Positions 46,163 through 56,255 of a stretch of DNA of 64,000 nucleotides are shown one piece after another. Within the stretch, counting starts at the first letter, position 1. Each line of letters opens with the position of its first letter. The notes under the pieces were generated by a model that searched no databases, had not been told where the DNA came from, and saw only the letters and a program-made list of their open reading frames with translations. The DNA is from Dryas octopetala (Eukaryota; Streptophyta; Magnoliopsida; Rosales; Rosaceae): NCBI GenBank assembly GCA_963921425.1, contig OY992833.1:27576698-27640697 (forward strand), read 5' to 3'. The translations under genes were made by a program, and so were the position numbers.

Positions 46163-48602
46163 CTCCGTCACAAACTCTTTCCCTCTTCAACCAAAAATCA
46201 TGCTTGAAACTCCGATTCAAACCCCAAGGTAATCCTGCAAAAACCAACTCGCTCATTCAAACACAAGCAACAAGCACAAAGCAGATCTAAAACCAAAGAA
46301 CGAAAATTTTCATCACAAAAAAAATGAACAAAAGTAAACATACAAACAAGAATTCTAATCCCAAGCTCTGAGCAGATCACCTTTCCGAAACCAAAATCCC
46401 AACCACAAAACACAAAAGGAGAGTAATTTACATTTACTTGAAGCCAAAGCAATGCTAAGAGAAAATTTTCGGAAAAAAATACTGGACAATCTAGAAACGA
46501 AGATTACAAAGAGATCGTTAAGTCGTCGAACAGCCGAAGTCTTCCACAACAAGCTTTTTGAAGCCAAACTCAAAGGGATGAAACAAAAGCTGTGTTACGA
46601 CGATTATGTGATTCTCTTAACAACCTAAGGTGGAGGGAACACGATATTAAGAAGCCAAATTATAAAACTTTTCACCTCCTGTTTTTCTTTTTATCTTTCT
46701 CGGAAGACAAACACACAAACAGAGAGAGAAAGAGAGAGGGGTTGAGAGAGAACGAGAGAGTGTTTAGAAAATGTGGTTTATATAATATGGGGACATAAAT
46801 ATACACTCTCCCAAAGAGCGTAGGAAATTGGGGGTGGAGGAAGTCATTTTTACGTTTAATTGCCGGTCACATTGTGGATGAATTACCGGCAGTAGGCGGT
46901 AAACGCACTCCTACGTAATGAAAAATTAGGGTTTTTGTCTTTATTAGGAAAATACTTAAGAGGGCGTAGTGGTCAATTTGGGTGATTAAGTGAGTGTGTC
47001 AGGGGCAAATGAGTCACGTTCTTCAAACTGTGGCTTTTTAATAGAGTCCGGTTAGTTTGGTGGTTTTTGTAAAATTTTGGTCACGGCGTTTGCTTTTGGC
47101 GATTTAGGGTTAGGGAAAGGGCAAGATTGTCTATTTATTACTGCCTCTTGTTTTTTATCATAGAGACTAGAGAGTTGGTTTGGTATGAGTCTCTAGTAAA
47201 TGGAACTATAGAAGTGGTTTTCTAGATCATGATGATGAAGTTGCGTCTACCAAAGTACAGTGAGAGAGTAATTTAGCTTGGAAATCAATTTTCGGATTTG
47301 GGTTTTTGCTTATCCTTAAACGTATCATTTTCAAGGCTAAGAAAAAAATGATTTTTAAGGTTAAGCACTTAAGCCTTGAAATTATCTTTTTTTACCCCTA
47401 AAGTTGTATGATTATGAGATTTTTTTTTTTTTTTGGTCGAAGTATGATTATGAGATTATCTAAGAATGTGGCTCCTTGGAGGTGCAAGTTTAATGGGCTC
47501 GGCCCAACTCAGTGATAACCTTAGCTAACTCAGTCTGAGTGCTCATGTAGAATGCTTTCTTTCTAAGCAATAGGGCCACTTCAGAAGCCATTCTGGTCCT
47601 CCTATCCGAGTTCACCTCAACTATGTAGTTGACTATTGACACACCAAGATTGTTGGTCTGGTTCAGTTTCAGACTCAAAAGATCCAAACTGAAAATATGG
47701 CCCAATTCAAAAGGTATGCGTGGGCAATTGAGTGAAGCCGAACAAGATAATTTTGGATAGAATTCAAGCAGAGGCCCAAGAGAGCCACACGCATGAGTCT
47801 GGACTTCATATTTCTTCTCTGTGAATCACTTTTTCCATGATCATCAAATAGTAGAGACAAGTAAGGTTTGTTCGGATGGCACCCGTAAATTGCATACTTG
47901 GAACTAGATTAGGAAGTGCACCCATTTTCTCTTTCAGTGGTAAGTTTCAAATGCATTATTAGTAGATGATATGGATAAGAAAATTCAGCAAGTTGATATA
48001 ATACGAATAAAAATGATAATACATGCATGTGTGACGTGACGAGAGTTAAAATTAGAAAAAATAATATAAGATATATTGTTACTCGTAGAATTAATCACAC
48101 TTTGTAACGAGTGCATTTCTTGTTGGCAGTTATACCTCATCAGTCAATTCTGGTATATTCCTATTGGCTTATCAGTATAGGTTGTGACTTCAATGTTTCT
48201 TGAGTTTGCGCATACTTTCCATTCTATGGTTATTGAGTAATATTGTGCATGTTTCTCAAGTTCGTGCATATTTTACCTTTGTGATGTAACGAGGACTAAC
48301 TATCTTCAGAGTCTTTGTCAATTTTATTTTTTCCAAAAATACAAGAGAATATTTTTTTAATAAGCATACAACTTGATGAGAGTTGAAAGTAGAAAGAAAA
48401 AATGTAAGGTATAATGTTGCTCCTAGAATTAATCACTCTTCCTAACTAGTTCATTTTTAGTTGGCAGATATATTTTACTTTATTAGTCAATTTTGATATA
48501 TACCATTTAAACTTGCCTATCGAGTGGTCAATATTTCTCAAAGTTTATGTATATATATATATTTATATATATATCTCATCATATGGTTATTGAGTAATAT
48601 TA
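46163..48602. other. SNL 5' region and repeat-derived spacer
   Basis: 46163 to about 46800 is 5' UTR and promoter of the SNL gene. Minus-strand frames at 47490-47860 are not AT-rich but match no family I know. A diverged duplication follows: about 48039-48262 and 48375-48601 share GAGAGTT, AGAATTAATCAC, the GTTGGCAG block, AGTCAATT and TGGTTATTGAGTAATATT, offset by about 336 bp. Confidence 0.5.
46777..46784 (-). promoter_or_regulatory. Probable TATA box of the SIN3-like gene
   Basis: TATATAAA on the minus strand, about 615 bp upstream of the start codon. A CT-rich leader follows at 46720-46760. An acceptor-like TTTTTGCAG near 46235 suggests an intron in the 5' UTR. Confidence 0.45.
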
Positions 48603-49973
48603 GGCTTAGTTTGGAATTGCTGTGAGAAAAAATGGTTGTGAAGTAAAGCAGCTGTGAAGTAAAGTCAGCTGTGAAGTAAAGCAGTTGAGTGTTTAGTAAA
48701 TTATATTTTCAAAAGTGTTGTGAGTACAAAAAGCAGTATGAAGGTGTTTGGTAAATTATAATGTAAAACTGTTGTGGCTAGGGATGGCAACGGGGCGGGG
48801 CGGGGCCGGGGGTGCCACCCCCATCCCCCGCCCCCGAAATTTTTTGAATCCCCGAATCCGCCCCAAATCCCCGACTATGTAAACGGGGATTCCCCGTCCC
48901 CGACCCCGCCGGGGAGTGGCCTCCCCGAACCCGCCCCGAATCCCCCACGTTTGCCTTTTTTTTTTTTTTTTTTTTGCAACAAACCTTACAAACCCCAATT
49001 TGGATGATGAACCAATAAACTTCAATCCCTTCATTCTCATCAAATGCTCTGTAACTGCGCCAATTGAACACACAAAAACACTCAATAAATGACCAATCTA
49101 TCAAATACCCATTTGCAAATCAGGAAGACCCAAGACAGAACTAGTTCAAAACTTTGAGAAATCTGAACTGGGTTTGCTTGAAAATTTGAAGAAATATAAG
49201 AGCTTGAATTCATACAGTGTCTTTGAAGCTCCTTTGCAAAGGATTTCATTGTATTGCAACCAAAATACACGAAGTAATAAGAAACTAAAACTCCAAGCAG
49301 ATGAAACAAATAGAAAGAGAGAGACAGAGACAGCGAGGGAGAACGGTGACGGCGAGGGAGAAAATAGAGATCGAAGAGAGAGGATGGCGAGTGGCAAACG
49401 GCGACAGCGACCAGAGAAGGAGAACGCAGAGAGAGGACGGCGAACGGCGACGGCGACGGCGAGAGGGCGAGACAGAGAGGCGACTGGCGAGACTCGGGGT
49501 TGCGAGACAGAGGGGCGAGATGGTGGCGAGAGAGCGGCGAGACATAGATGGTGGCGAGAGGGCGAGACAGAGAGTGCGAGACAGAGGGACGACTGGCGAA
49601 ATCTCCAAGAGCGGCGCGATGGTGGAGACTGGCGAGATGGTGGCGACTGGCGACTGGTGACTTGGCGAGAGGGCGGGCGACTGCGAGAGAGACCCAGTGA
49701 CTGAGAGAGATGGAGAGTTAGAGACTGAGAGTGAGAGTGAGAGATTAGATCAGTGTTTGTTTTGTTTTTTGTTTTTTGTTTTTTTGTGTTTAGGGTTTGG
49801 TGTATTGGGGTTTTAAAACATATATATAAATATATAATTTAACAAACATACATTTATATATGTTAATACATTTAACAAAAATACATATTAATACCCTAAA
49901 CATATATATTTGTTAATTTACTTAAAAAATAATTTAACAAATATATGTTTTTTCATTTATATAAAGCTTAGGC

Positions 49974-50738
49974 TTTAGGGTTTAGGTTATTAATTTTATG
50001 ATCTAAATTGTGTATAAATATATAAATTGGAAGAATAAGGTTAGGGTTTAGGTTATTAATTTTATTATCTAAATTGTGTATAAATATATAAATTGGAAGA
50101 ATAAGTTTAGGGTTTATGGGGTTTATGCCTTTAGGGTAAATTTAGGGTTTAGGTTATTAATTTTATTATCTAAACTGTGTATAAATATAGGGTTTAGGAT
50201 TAATAAGTTTAGGGTTTAGGGTTTATGGGGTTTAGGCTTTGAGGGTATAGGGTTTAGGATATAGGGTATAGGGTATCGAGTATTATAGGGTATAGGGTTT
50301 AGGGTTTTATTATCTAGATTGGAATAATAAGTTTAGGCTTTAGGCTTTATGGGGTTTAGGCTTTTAGGGTATAGGGTTTAGGATATAGGGTATAGGGTAT
50401 AGGTTTAGGATATAGGGTATAGGGTTTAGGGTTTAGGGTTTAGGGTTTTATTATCTAGATTGGAATAATAAGTTTAGGTTTTAGGCTTTATGGGGTTTAG
50501 GCTTTTAGGGTATAGGGTATAGGGTATAGGGGCTTTTAGGGTATAGGGTATAGGGTATAGGGTTTAGGGTATAGAGTATAGGGTTTAGGGTATAGGGTAT
50601 AGGGTTTAGGGTTTAGGGTTTAGGGTATAGGGTATAGGGTATAGGGTATAGGGTTTAGGGTTTAGGGTATAGGGTATAGGGTTTAGGGTTTAGGGTTTAG
50701 GGTAGGGTTTAGGGTTTAGGGTTTAGGGTTTAGGGTTT
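49974..50738 (+). repeat. Telomere-like TTTAGGG/TATAGGG degenerate array inside the hAT-like element
   Basis: About 765 bp dominated by TTTAGGG, the plant telomere repeat, mixed with the variant TATAGGG and with GGTTTAGGC-type units. The left part contains three to four copies of a roughly 60-bp unit with TTATTAATTTTATTATCTAA and TGTGTATAAATATA. The G-rich strand is the plus strand. Confidence 0.9.
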
Positions 50739-50787
50739 TATTATTTAAATTGTGTATAAATATATAAATTGGGATAGTGTACTCATA

Positions 50788-50870
50788 AGAACTTGGTGGT
50801 CTGATGGTAAGGAGCTAAGGGAGAGAGTTTGAGGTGCCAAGTTCGATTCCCAGCATAGCACTTTCAATGT
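50788..50870 (+). repeat. tRNA-related (SINE-like) fragment
   Basis: An A-box-like TGGTCTGATGGTAAGG at 50797-50812 and a B-box-like AGTTCGATTCCC at 50840-50851 sit in the order and spacing of an RNA polymerase III promoter. The arms do not fold into a cloverleaf, so it is not a tRNA gene. Similar heads occur in plant SINEs. Confidence 0.5.
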
Positions 50871-51475
50871 TAAAATTTTAGTTATATATATATTTGGTGT
50901 AAACGGGGCGGGTTCGGGGTCGGGGGAGCCAAAACCATACCCGCCCCGCCCCCGACTCGGGTCCCCGCCTAAATCCCCGAATCCGAACCCGGCCCCATTT
51001 ATCTCCCCCATTAGGGTTTTAATCGGATCGGGTCCCCGCGGGGATTCGCCACCGCGGGGATTTTTGCCATCCCTAGTTGTGGCTATTTATAATTACTAAA
51101 ATGAGGGTATTATAGGTAAAATAAAATTTTTATTGTTGTTGTGATTCACTACAGCTTTCAAAAGCACCTACAAATTTGCTTTCTATTTTTGCTGTGGGGA
51201 GTTGAGAATTGTGGGGTAAAGCACTTTTTCATTTTTTTACCAAATACCAAAACTGCTGTGGGTGATTGAGAATTGTCATCCACAGCAGCTTTTGGGTCCT
51301 CCACAACAATCCCAAACGGGGCTTTAGTAGTGCTCTAGAGTTAACCAATTAGTAAGATAATATAATACTAACTATCATATCTACTACACAACGTGATCTC
51401 ATAATCTGAACCGTTTATTTTTTAGATCCTCATTCAAAGATCATTCTTGCAAAAAATAAAAAAATGAAAAATCAT

Positions 51476-52136
51476 TTAAGACTGGTTTGGTATTGTTGTG
51501 AGGAAAAACAGCTGTGAAGTAAAGCAGTTGAGTGTTTGGTAAACTATGTTTTCAAAAGTGTTGTGAGTACAAAAAACCAGTATCAAAAGTGTTTGGTAAA
51601 TGTTAATGTAAAAGTGTTGTAGCTGGGTATAATTACTAAAATGGACATGATGCTGAAAGTGTCTTTAACTTATTTGTTTGGTAAAAATAAAATATTTTTT
51701 TACTTGTTTTTTAATTTTTTTTCAACAAATTTTTATTAGTATTAATTTTCTGATAAGCATTATTAAATAAGTATGCCTATTATTTTGCATGTATATTATA
51801 ATTTTAATCGTACAAATAAAATATTATAATTAATTTCACAATATAAAATATAACTAACAATTAACATATTTTTTTATTTTAAATTAATTAATTAAAATTA
51901 TAGACATCAATGAGGGTATCATGGGTAAAATAAAATATTCATTATTGCTGTGATTTAGGGCAGCTTTCAAAAGCACTTAGAAACATGCTTTTTGTTTTTG
52001 TTGTAAAGAGTTGAAAATTGTGAGGAAAAGCAGTTTTAAATGTTTTTTACCAAACACCAAAATTGTTGTAGGTGATTGAGAATTGTCATCCACAGCAGTT
52101 TTTGGGTTCTTCACTGCAATCTCAAACGGGACCTTG
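51476..52136. mobile_element. PIF/Harbinger-like MITE, copy 2
   Basis: 655 bp at 51479-52133 with ends AGACTGGTTTGGTATTGTTG and, inverted, GGTCCCGTTTGAGATTGCAG. The left flank is TTA and the right TTG, a duplication with one change. The body matches copy 1, for example GCTGTGAAGTAAAGCAGTTG near the left end and GGTGATTGAGAATTGTCATC near the right. Confidence 0.75.
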
Positions 52137-52180
52137 ATCAACTACTAATAAATTAATCGTGCTTAAATAAATAGACGAAT

Positions 52181-53213
52181 AGGTAGATGCAACAACTTAG
52201 ATATGCTGATCTGGCTGATCAAGTGCTTCGCTGGATGATGAAGTGGATGCTGGTTGAGATCTTCCTGTAGATAAAAACAAGATCAAAGGAGATGGACCGG
52301 TGTGGTACCAGCCAAACACACTCCGATGAAGAAATCAGTGGTGGTGTTTGATGGTGGATGAGGAAGAACAAAGGAAGAACTTGGGAGAATGGGAAGAACA
52401 AGGCAAATGTTCTGGGTTATTCTCAGCAAGTTGGGTAGGCTCTTCTTTGGATGGAAATGCAAAGTGTTTAGCGTGTGTATTGATAGATTGCTAGCTGCTT
52501 CATTTTGTGCATATGTGGTGCCTTATATAGGCAAAGGAAAACTTAATGAATAAGTTACCTGCATGTGAATGAATGGTTGCCAGAGACCCACGCACCTGGT
52601 CAGACCTAGTTGCATGCTCAGCTGCTTGCTTCCTCAGCATTGAATGCTGCATTAAATGCAAGGTTGGAAGGTCCAGGCAAACTGTCCAGCAGTCATGAAT
52701 GCAAGCCTGATATTCTGTCTGTCAGAAGATTGTGTCAGGTGCATTCAAGTGTGGCGGTTCGTCCCATCGTGATCTTCCTGGGAATGGCGGCGGAGAGCCG
52801 AGCCGAGCCGATACGAACACATGTTTTCATGTGAAGACACGAAGTCCATGTGTGGTCGGATCGGGCATGGGATTCCAGGCCGAGCCGGTCCCATAAACTG
52901 GGGGTCTTTCCGAGCTCTAACTGGTCGACGCCAGAACCCGAAAAGAGGCCATCTCCTGTGCCGAGCCGAGCCGGACCGGGATGATCGTGGGAAGATGGAC
53001 ACTCGATCCCATGGAAGATCATCGGTTCGGCTCGGACCGAACATGGAGGGCCGGCGTGGAGATCCGGTCTGAGCTGGCAGAGGCGATGACGAGTGGTGAT
53101 GACGTGGGGGTCAAAGTTTTGACCACTGAGAGTCAACTCCGAAGTGGATGTTGACCAGCCACGTGTCGAGCTGTGATTAGCTGTTCGGATTGATGTGGAT
53201 TTTCCCACAAACA
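52181..53213 (-). repeat. 3' LTR, lacking its outermost 20 bp
   Basis: 1033 bp. Positions 52181-52794 are identical by eye to 63387-64000. In element orientation the LTR begins TGTTTGTGGGAAAATCC at 53213. The last 20 bp present in the other LTR (63367-63386, ending ATCAACA) are absent and replaced by unrelated host sequence. Confidence 0.9.
52523..52529 (-). promoter_or_regulatory. LTR TATA box (3' LTR copy)
   Basis: TATATAA on the minus strand in the U3 part, repeated exactly in the other LTR. Confidence 0.6.
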
Positions 53214-53231
53214 GGAGTCCCCCAGCTTCCG
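53214..53231 (-). other. Polypurine tract of the retrotransposon
   Basis: Minus strand reads GGAAGCTGGGGGACTCC directly before the LTR start TGTTTG, the expected place of the plus-strand primer. Confidence 0.75.
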
Positions 53232-53864
53232 AGCCGAGCGGACAGTGGTGGATTGGAAGCTGAAGTGCGATGACCTTCCCAAAGATAATATGCTTGCTTG
53301 ATCCGAGCCGAACCCGACATATCTACGTTTCTGAAGATCCGAGCAGGTGGTGACTTGTGATTGGCCAAAATATCTCAGGGGCAGGTGAAGGGACGTTTGA
53401 TTTCTGCATGGGGGAACGTAAGGGTCACCTCGTTATGGGTATTTTTTGAATGCTTGACAGGTGTCAAGATCTGGCATATGAAGCGCCAGAAATGAAGGGC
53501 TGAGATCGGTTTGCATGGGGGTATAAATCATGCCTTTCTCTCTCTTCCCTCTCACTTTCCAACTTTTTCAGAAACTCCCACTCTCTCTCTGCAAACTCTT
53601 CCCTCCTCCGCCGTGAATTTCCTCCTACCTCCGTCGTTAGTGCAGCAGTTCGGTCACGGTTTCGGGCAAGCGTAGTCATAGACGAAGCCATTCCGAGTGT
53701 GTGAGGGGTGGAGGGATTGGCCGGACAAAAACCAGTAAGTGATTCTGTCCATTCTTGAGTTTTTGTGTTTTTCGGGTTTTTCTGGGTGTGTTCTTGGTGT
53801 TCTTGAGAAAAAGAACTTTTTGATCCATAAAGTGAGAGAGAGAAAGTAGAAAAAACTGTTAGTA
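53232..53864 (+). other. Promoter and leader region of the antisense ORF
   Basis: Contains a TATA box at 53522-53528 and a strongly CT-rich leader at about 53533-53620. A donor-like GTAAGT at about 53733 could open a leader intron. The sequence is rich in CCGAGC/GCTCGG words, as in the rest of the element. Confidence 0.5.
53522..53528 (+). promoter_or_regulatory. TATA box for the antisense ORF
   Basis: TATAAAT in GGGGGTATAAATCATGCC, followed by a CT-rich leader, 337 bp before the ATG at 53865. Confidence 0.6.
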
Positions 53865-56255
53865 ATGTCAGAGACTGATTCGAGTGGTCGGCTCGGATCG
53901 GGGGAAGCCTTCGAGGGAGACAGTGGGGCCGAGGTGAGCCGAAGCCCATCTGTGGGTGAGGCCGAGCCGAGCCGAAGCCCACCTGCGGGTGAGGCGAGTT
54001 GGGATGGCTTGTCCGAAGAGTTGGACGAGGCCGGCTCGGCATTGAACCGCAATCCGGGCGGAGAGCGCCGAGCCCGAGGGGATCAGGAAAACCCCGAGAT
54101 ACTGAGTTCCGACTGGGAACAAGGGACGGTCGAAGGAGGTGACGAAGAACCTCTCGACGTCGAGCCGATCGCCACCATTCCGAGCAGACTCACCTCGGGC
54201 TCGGATGAAAGGGATAGGGGGCACGAGGCGTCGACCTCGGCTCAGGGGGTGACGGGGAGTCCGATCGACCCGGACTTCTACGAGGAACTGCCGTGGAAGG
54301 CCGATCAGATCCCCAATGAGATGACCGAGTACCATCTCAGGGATTTGAGGAGTAGATACTCAGTCCCCGACTCCGTGCTGATGAGGTTGCCGACCGAGGG
54401 GGAGAAGCCGAGCCGACCCCCGATAGGATGGGTGACCATGTACCCGGAGATGTTTGAGAATGGGGTTCGGCTTCCCCTGCACACCTTCCTGCAGGACTGG
54501 CTCGCGACGATCGGCGCGGCGCCACACCAGCTGAACCCGAACGTGTACAGGATCATCCTGTCCATGCACATCTTGTGGCACAAAGTGCACAAGTGTGTGC
54601 CACACAAGGATATCCTGTTCTGCAATTACGCACTGAGGTCGAAGCAGAGCGAGCTCGGATTCTACAACCTCCAGGCGTACTCGGGGCCACTCTTCGGTGG
54701 GAATCCCTCCTCCCAGAAGACATGGAAGAAAAGATATTTCTTTGTCTCTGGGGATTGGGAGTTCGCCGATCCGAACAGAATCACCTCGGCTCGGGTGCCC
54801 AGAGCTTTTAGAATTCCAGGTGGGCATTGGGAATTTGGGGCCGGTCCGAGGACAATTTGCATATGTCTTGTGATAATTGTATTATATTTTTGTCTAACTC
54901 TTTTTGGTTTCGCCTTCGCAGTCAGCTGGGGCAAGTACAAGCTCCGAGGCGAGCTCAAGGACCAGATCGCCGCGATCAGGGACTCACCAGGAGAGTACTT
55001 GTCAACCAAGTTCCTGCTCGGGGAGACTCAGATCCGACAGAGCGGGATCTCCTGGTTTGTGCCCAGGTGGAATCCTAGAGCCGAGAGGGGAATGGCGCCC
55101 ACCGAACTGGAGGTTCGCCTTAGGAAGAAAGCGGCTCGGAGCGTCCAGAAGAAGGCAGCGGGGCGGACCCCTGCCGAGCCGGTCCAGGCTCCTGCCCCGG
55201 CGGCAGCTCAGCCTAGATCTCCTGCGCCGAGACCGGTTCGGCAGGCAGAGAAGAGGAAGGCTCCCCAGGCCGAGGCCCCGGTGGAGAAGAGGGCTCGGGC
55301 CGAGCCCGGCGGTTCTGGTGCCGGAGCGTCCGGTTCGGCGCCCCTGAAGGTGGTGGAGGTAGTCCCCGGCCTCGAGCCGTTCGTCACGGGCCTCAAGCGC
55401 GTGATGACCGCGAGGGTGCAGGAGGGGCTGTGGGCCGATCATGGCGAGCCGGGCTTCAGCCACCAGGCTCTGATCGCATCCCGCCAGGCCATGTTGGTAA
55501 GTCTCCTTTACTTCGGATTTTGTCTATTCGCTCGGTTCGGACTAATGATGAATTTGTTTCTCTTGCAGCTCGCCATGAGGCAGTTCGAAGCTGCTAAGGC
55601 CGCCGTCGATGCCGAGGCGAAACTGGAGAGGTTTCGGGCACGGGTCGTAGAGCTGAAGGAGAAGTTGGCCGAGGCCGAGCGTACGGTCAATGCCGAGCGC
55701 GAACGGTCGGAGGGTCTGCAATCCAGGCTGGCCAGGAAGGAGGAGGAGGTCGGTCGGCTCGGCAAGGAGCTTGCCTCCTCGGAGCAAAATGTGGCGGACT
55801 TGAGGCATTATGTCGGCGATCTCCAGCGAGACATCGAGGCCGCTGAACGGAGGATCGAGAATGTCGAACTCCGACGTCGATCTGAAGTGCCGAGCGCCCA
55901 GGCACTGGCTGATGCCCATTTTGATGGGTATCAGGAGCTTTTGGAGGCGATCAAATCGAAGAGGCCGGACTGGGATGTATCATTCCTTGGCGAGTCCGAG
56001 GACGACGAAGACACCCAGGGAAGTCAACAGGATGAGCTTCCTCCTCTCGATCGCCAAGTCCGTGCCGAAGTCGAGCCGACTCCGGAAGATCCTCCACTGC
56101 CTGCATATGAGCCGACCCCGATTCCCCCGGTCCCCGAATCCGATCCCAATGCTGAGATGCAGATCGGCGGGGTTGAGGTGGTGCAGCTCGGCGAGGAGAC
56201 GCCCGAGGAGTCTACCGAGCCGATCCAGGAGGGCCCTGCCGAGCGATCTGCATGA
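53865..56255 (+). CDS. Antisense ORF of the Tat retrotransposon (PF04195-like 'putative gypsy type transposon' protein)
   Basis: Uninterrupted 796-residue frame on the strand opposite gag-pol. Two likely introns, 54820-54921 (102 nt, CCAG|GTGGGC to TTCGCAG) and 55497-55568 (72 nt, TTG|GTAAGT to CTTGCAG), are both multiples of three and stop-free; removing them gives 738 residues. The N-terminus is acidic and low in complexity. A globular part (about residues 140-300) with YHLRDLRSRYSVPDSVLMRL and NPNVYRIILSMHILWHK fits the plant-specific Transposase_28 family. After an Ala/Pro/Arg-rich linker a long coiled coil follows (about 560-690), then an acidic Pro-rich tail. Function is unknown; the Pfam name does not imply a transposase. 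Tat-lineage elements are known to carry such an ORF between integrase and the 3' LTR. Its own TATA box suggests independent transcription. Confidence 0.85.
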   Translation: MSETDSSGRLGSGEAFEGDSGAEVSRSPSVGEAEPSRSPPAGEASWDGLSEELDEAGSALNRNPGGERRARGDQENPEILSSDWEQGTVEGGDEEPLDVEPIATIPSRLTSGSDERDRGHEASTSAQGVTGSPIDPDFYEELPWKADQIPNEMTEYHLRDLRSRYSVPDSVLMRLPTEGEKPSRPPIGWVTMYPEMFENGVRLPLHTFLQDWLATIGAAPHQLNPNVYRIILSMHILWHKVHKCVPHKDILFCNYALRSKQSELGFYNLQAYSGPLFGGNPSSQKTWKKRYFFVSGDWEFADPNRITSARVPRAFRIPGGHWEFGAGPRTICICLVIIVLYFCLTLFGFAFAVSWGKYKLRGELKDQIAAIRDSPGEYLSTKFLLGETQIRQSGISWFVPRWNPRAERGMAPTELEVRLRKKAARSVQKKAAGRTPAEPVQAPAPAAAQPRSPAPRPVRQAEKRKAPQAEAPVEKRARAEPGGSGAGASGSAPLKVVEVVPGLEPFVTGLKRVMTARVQEGLWADHGEPGFSHQALIASRQAMLVSLLYFGFCLFARFGLMMNLFLLQLAMRQFEAAKAAVDAEAKLERFRARVVELKEKLAEAERTVNAERERSEGLQSRLARKEEEVGRLGKELASSEQNVADLRHYVGDLQRDIEAAERRIENVELRRRSEVPSAQALADAHFDGYQELLEAIKSKRPDWDVSFLGESEDDEDTQGSQQDELPPLDRQVRAEVEPTPEDPPLPAYEPTPIPPVPESDPNAEMQIGGVEVVQLGEETPEESTEPIQEGPAERSA

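Larger units (their letters stand above)
48771..51083. mobile_element. Non-autonomous hAT-like element with 8-bp target duplication
   Basis: The 2297-bp element at 48779-51075 is bounded by TAGGGATGGCAA and TTGCCATCCCTA, perfect 12-bp inverted termini. The perfect duplication GTTGTGGC lies at 48771-48778 and 51076-51083. Eight-bp duplications and this type of end are characteristic of hAT elements. Both subterminal regions (48785-48955 and 50897-51060) are GC-rich with many CCCCG/CGGGG motifs, as expected of hAT transposase-binding regions. Internally it has a T19 tract, a purine-rich block at 49310-49740 (low-complexity frames only), a telomere-like array and a SINE-like fragment. No transposase is encoded. 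Confidence 0.88.
48600..51326. mobile_element. PIF/Harbinger-like MITE, copy 1, split by a hAT-like insertion
   Basis: The element spans 48603-51323 with the duplication TTA at 48600-48602 and 51324-51326. The ends are inverted: GGCTTAGTTTGGAATTGCTG against AGCCCCGTTTGGGATTGTTG. Without the nested 2297-bp element and its duplicated 8 bp, about 416 bp of MITE remains. It shares its ends and body with copy 2 at 51479-52133 and lacks roughly 240 bp of that copy's centre. No coding capacity. Confidence 0.82.

Noticed and set aside
47490..47860. Two minus-strand frames of 60-71 residues
   Set aside because: They overlap in different frames and match no family I recognise; perhaps an old transposon remnant.
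49174..49704. 176-residue frame in the hAT-like element as a transposase
   Set aside because: It is Arg/Glu low-complexity sequence from a purine-rich block, with no hAT dimerisation or catalytic motif.
50790..50862. A functional tRNA gene
   Set aside because: A-box and B-box motifs are present, but acceptor, D and anticodon arms do not pair; treated as SINE-like.
52745..53208. Open frames within the LTR
   Set aside because: They are GC-rich chance frames in a regulatory repeat, with no protein features.
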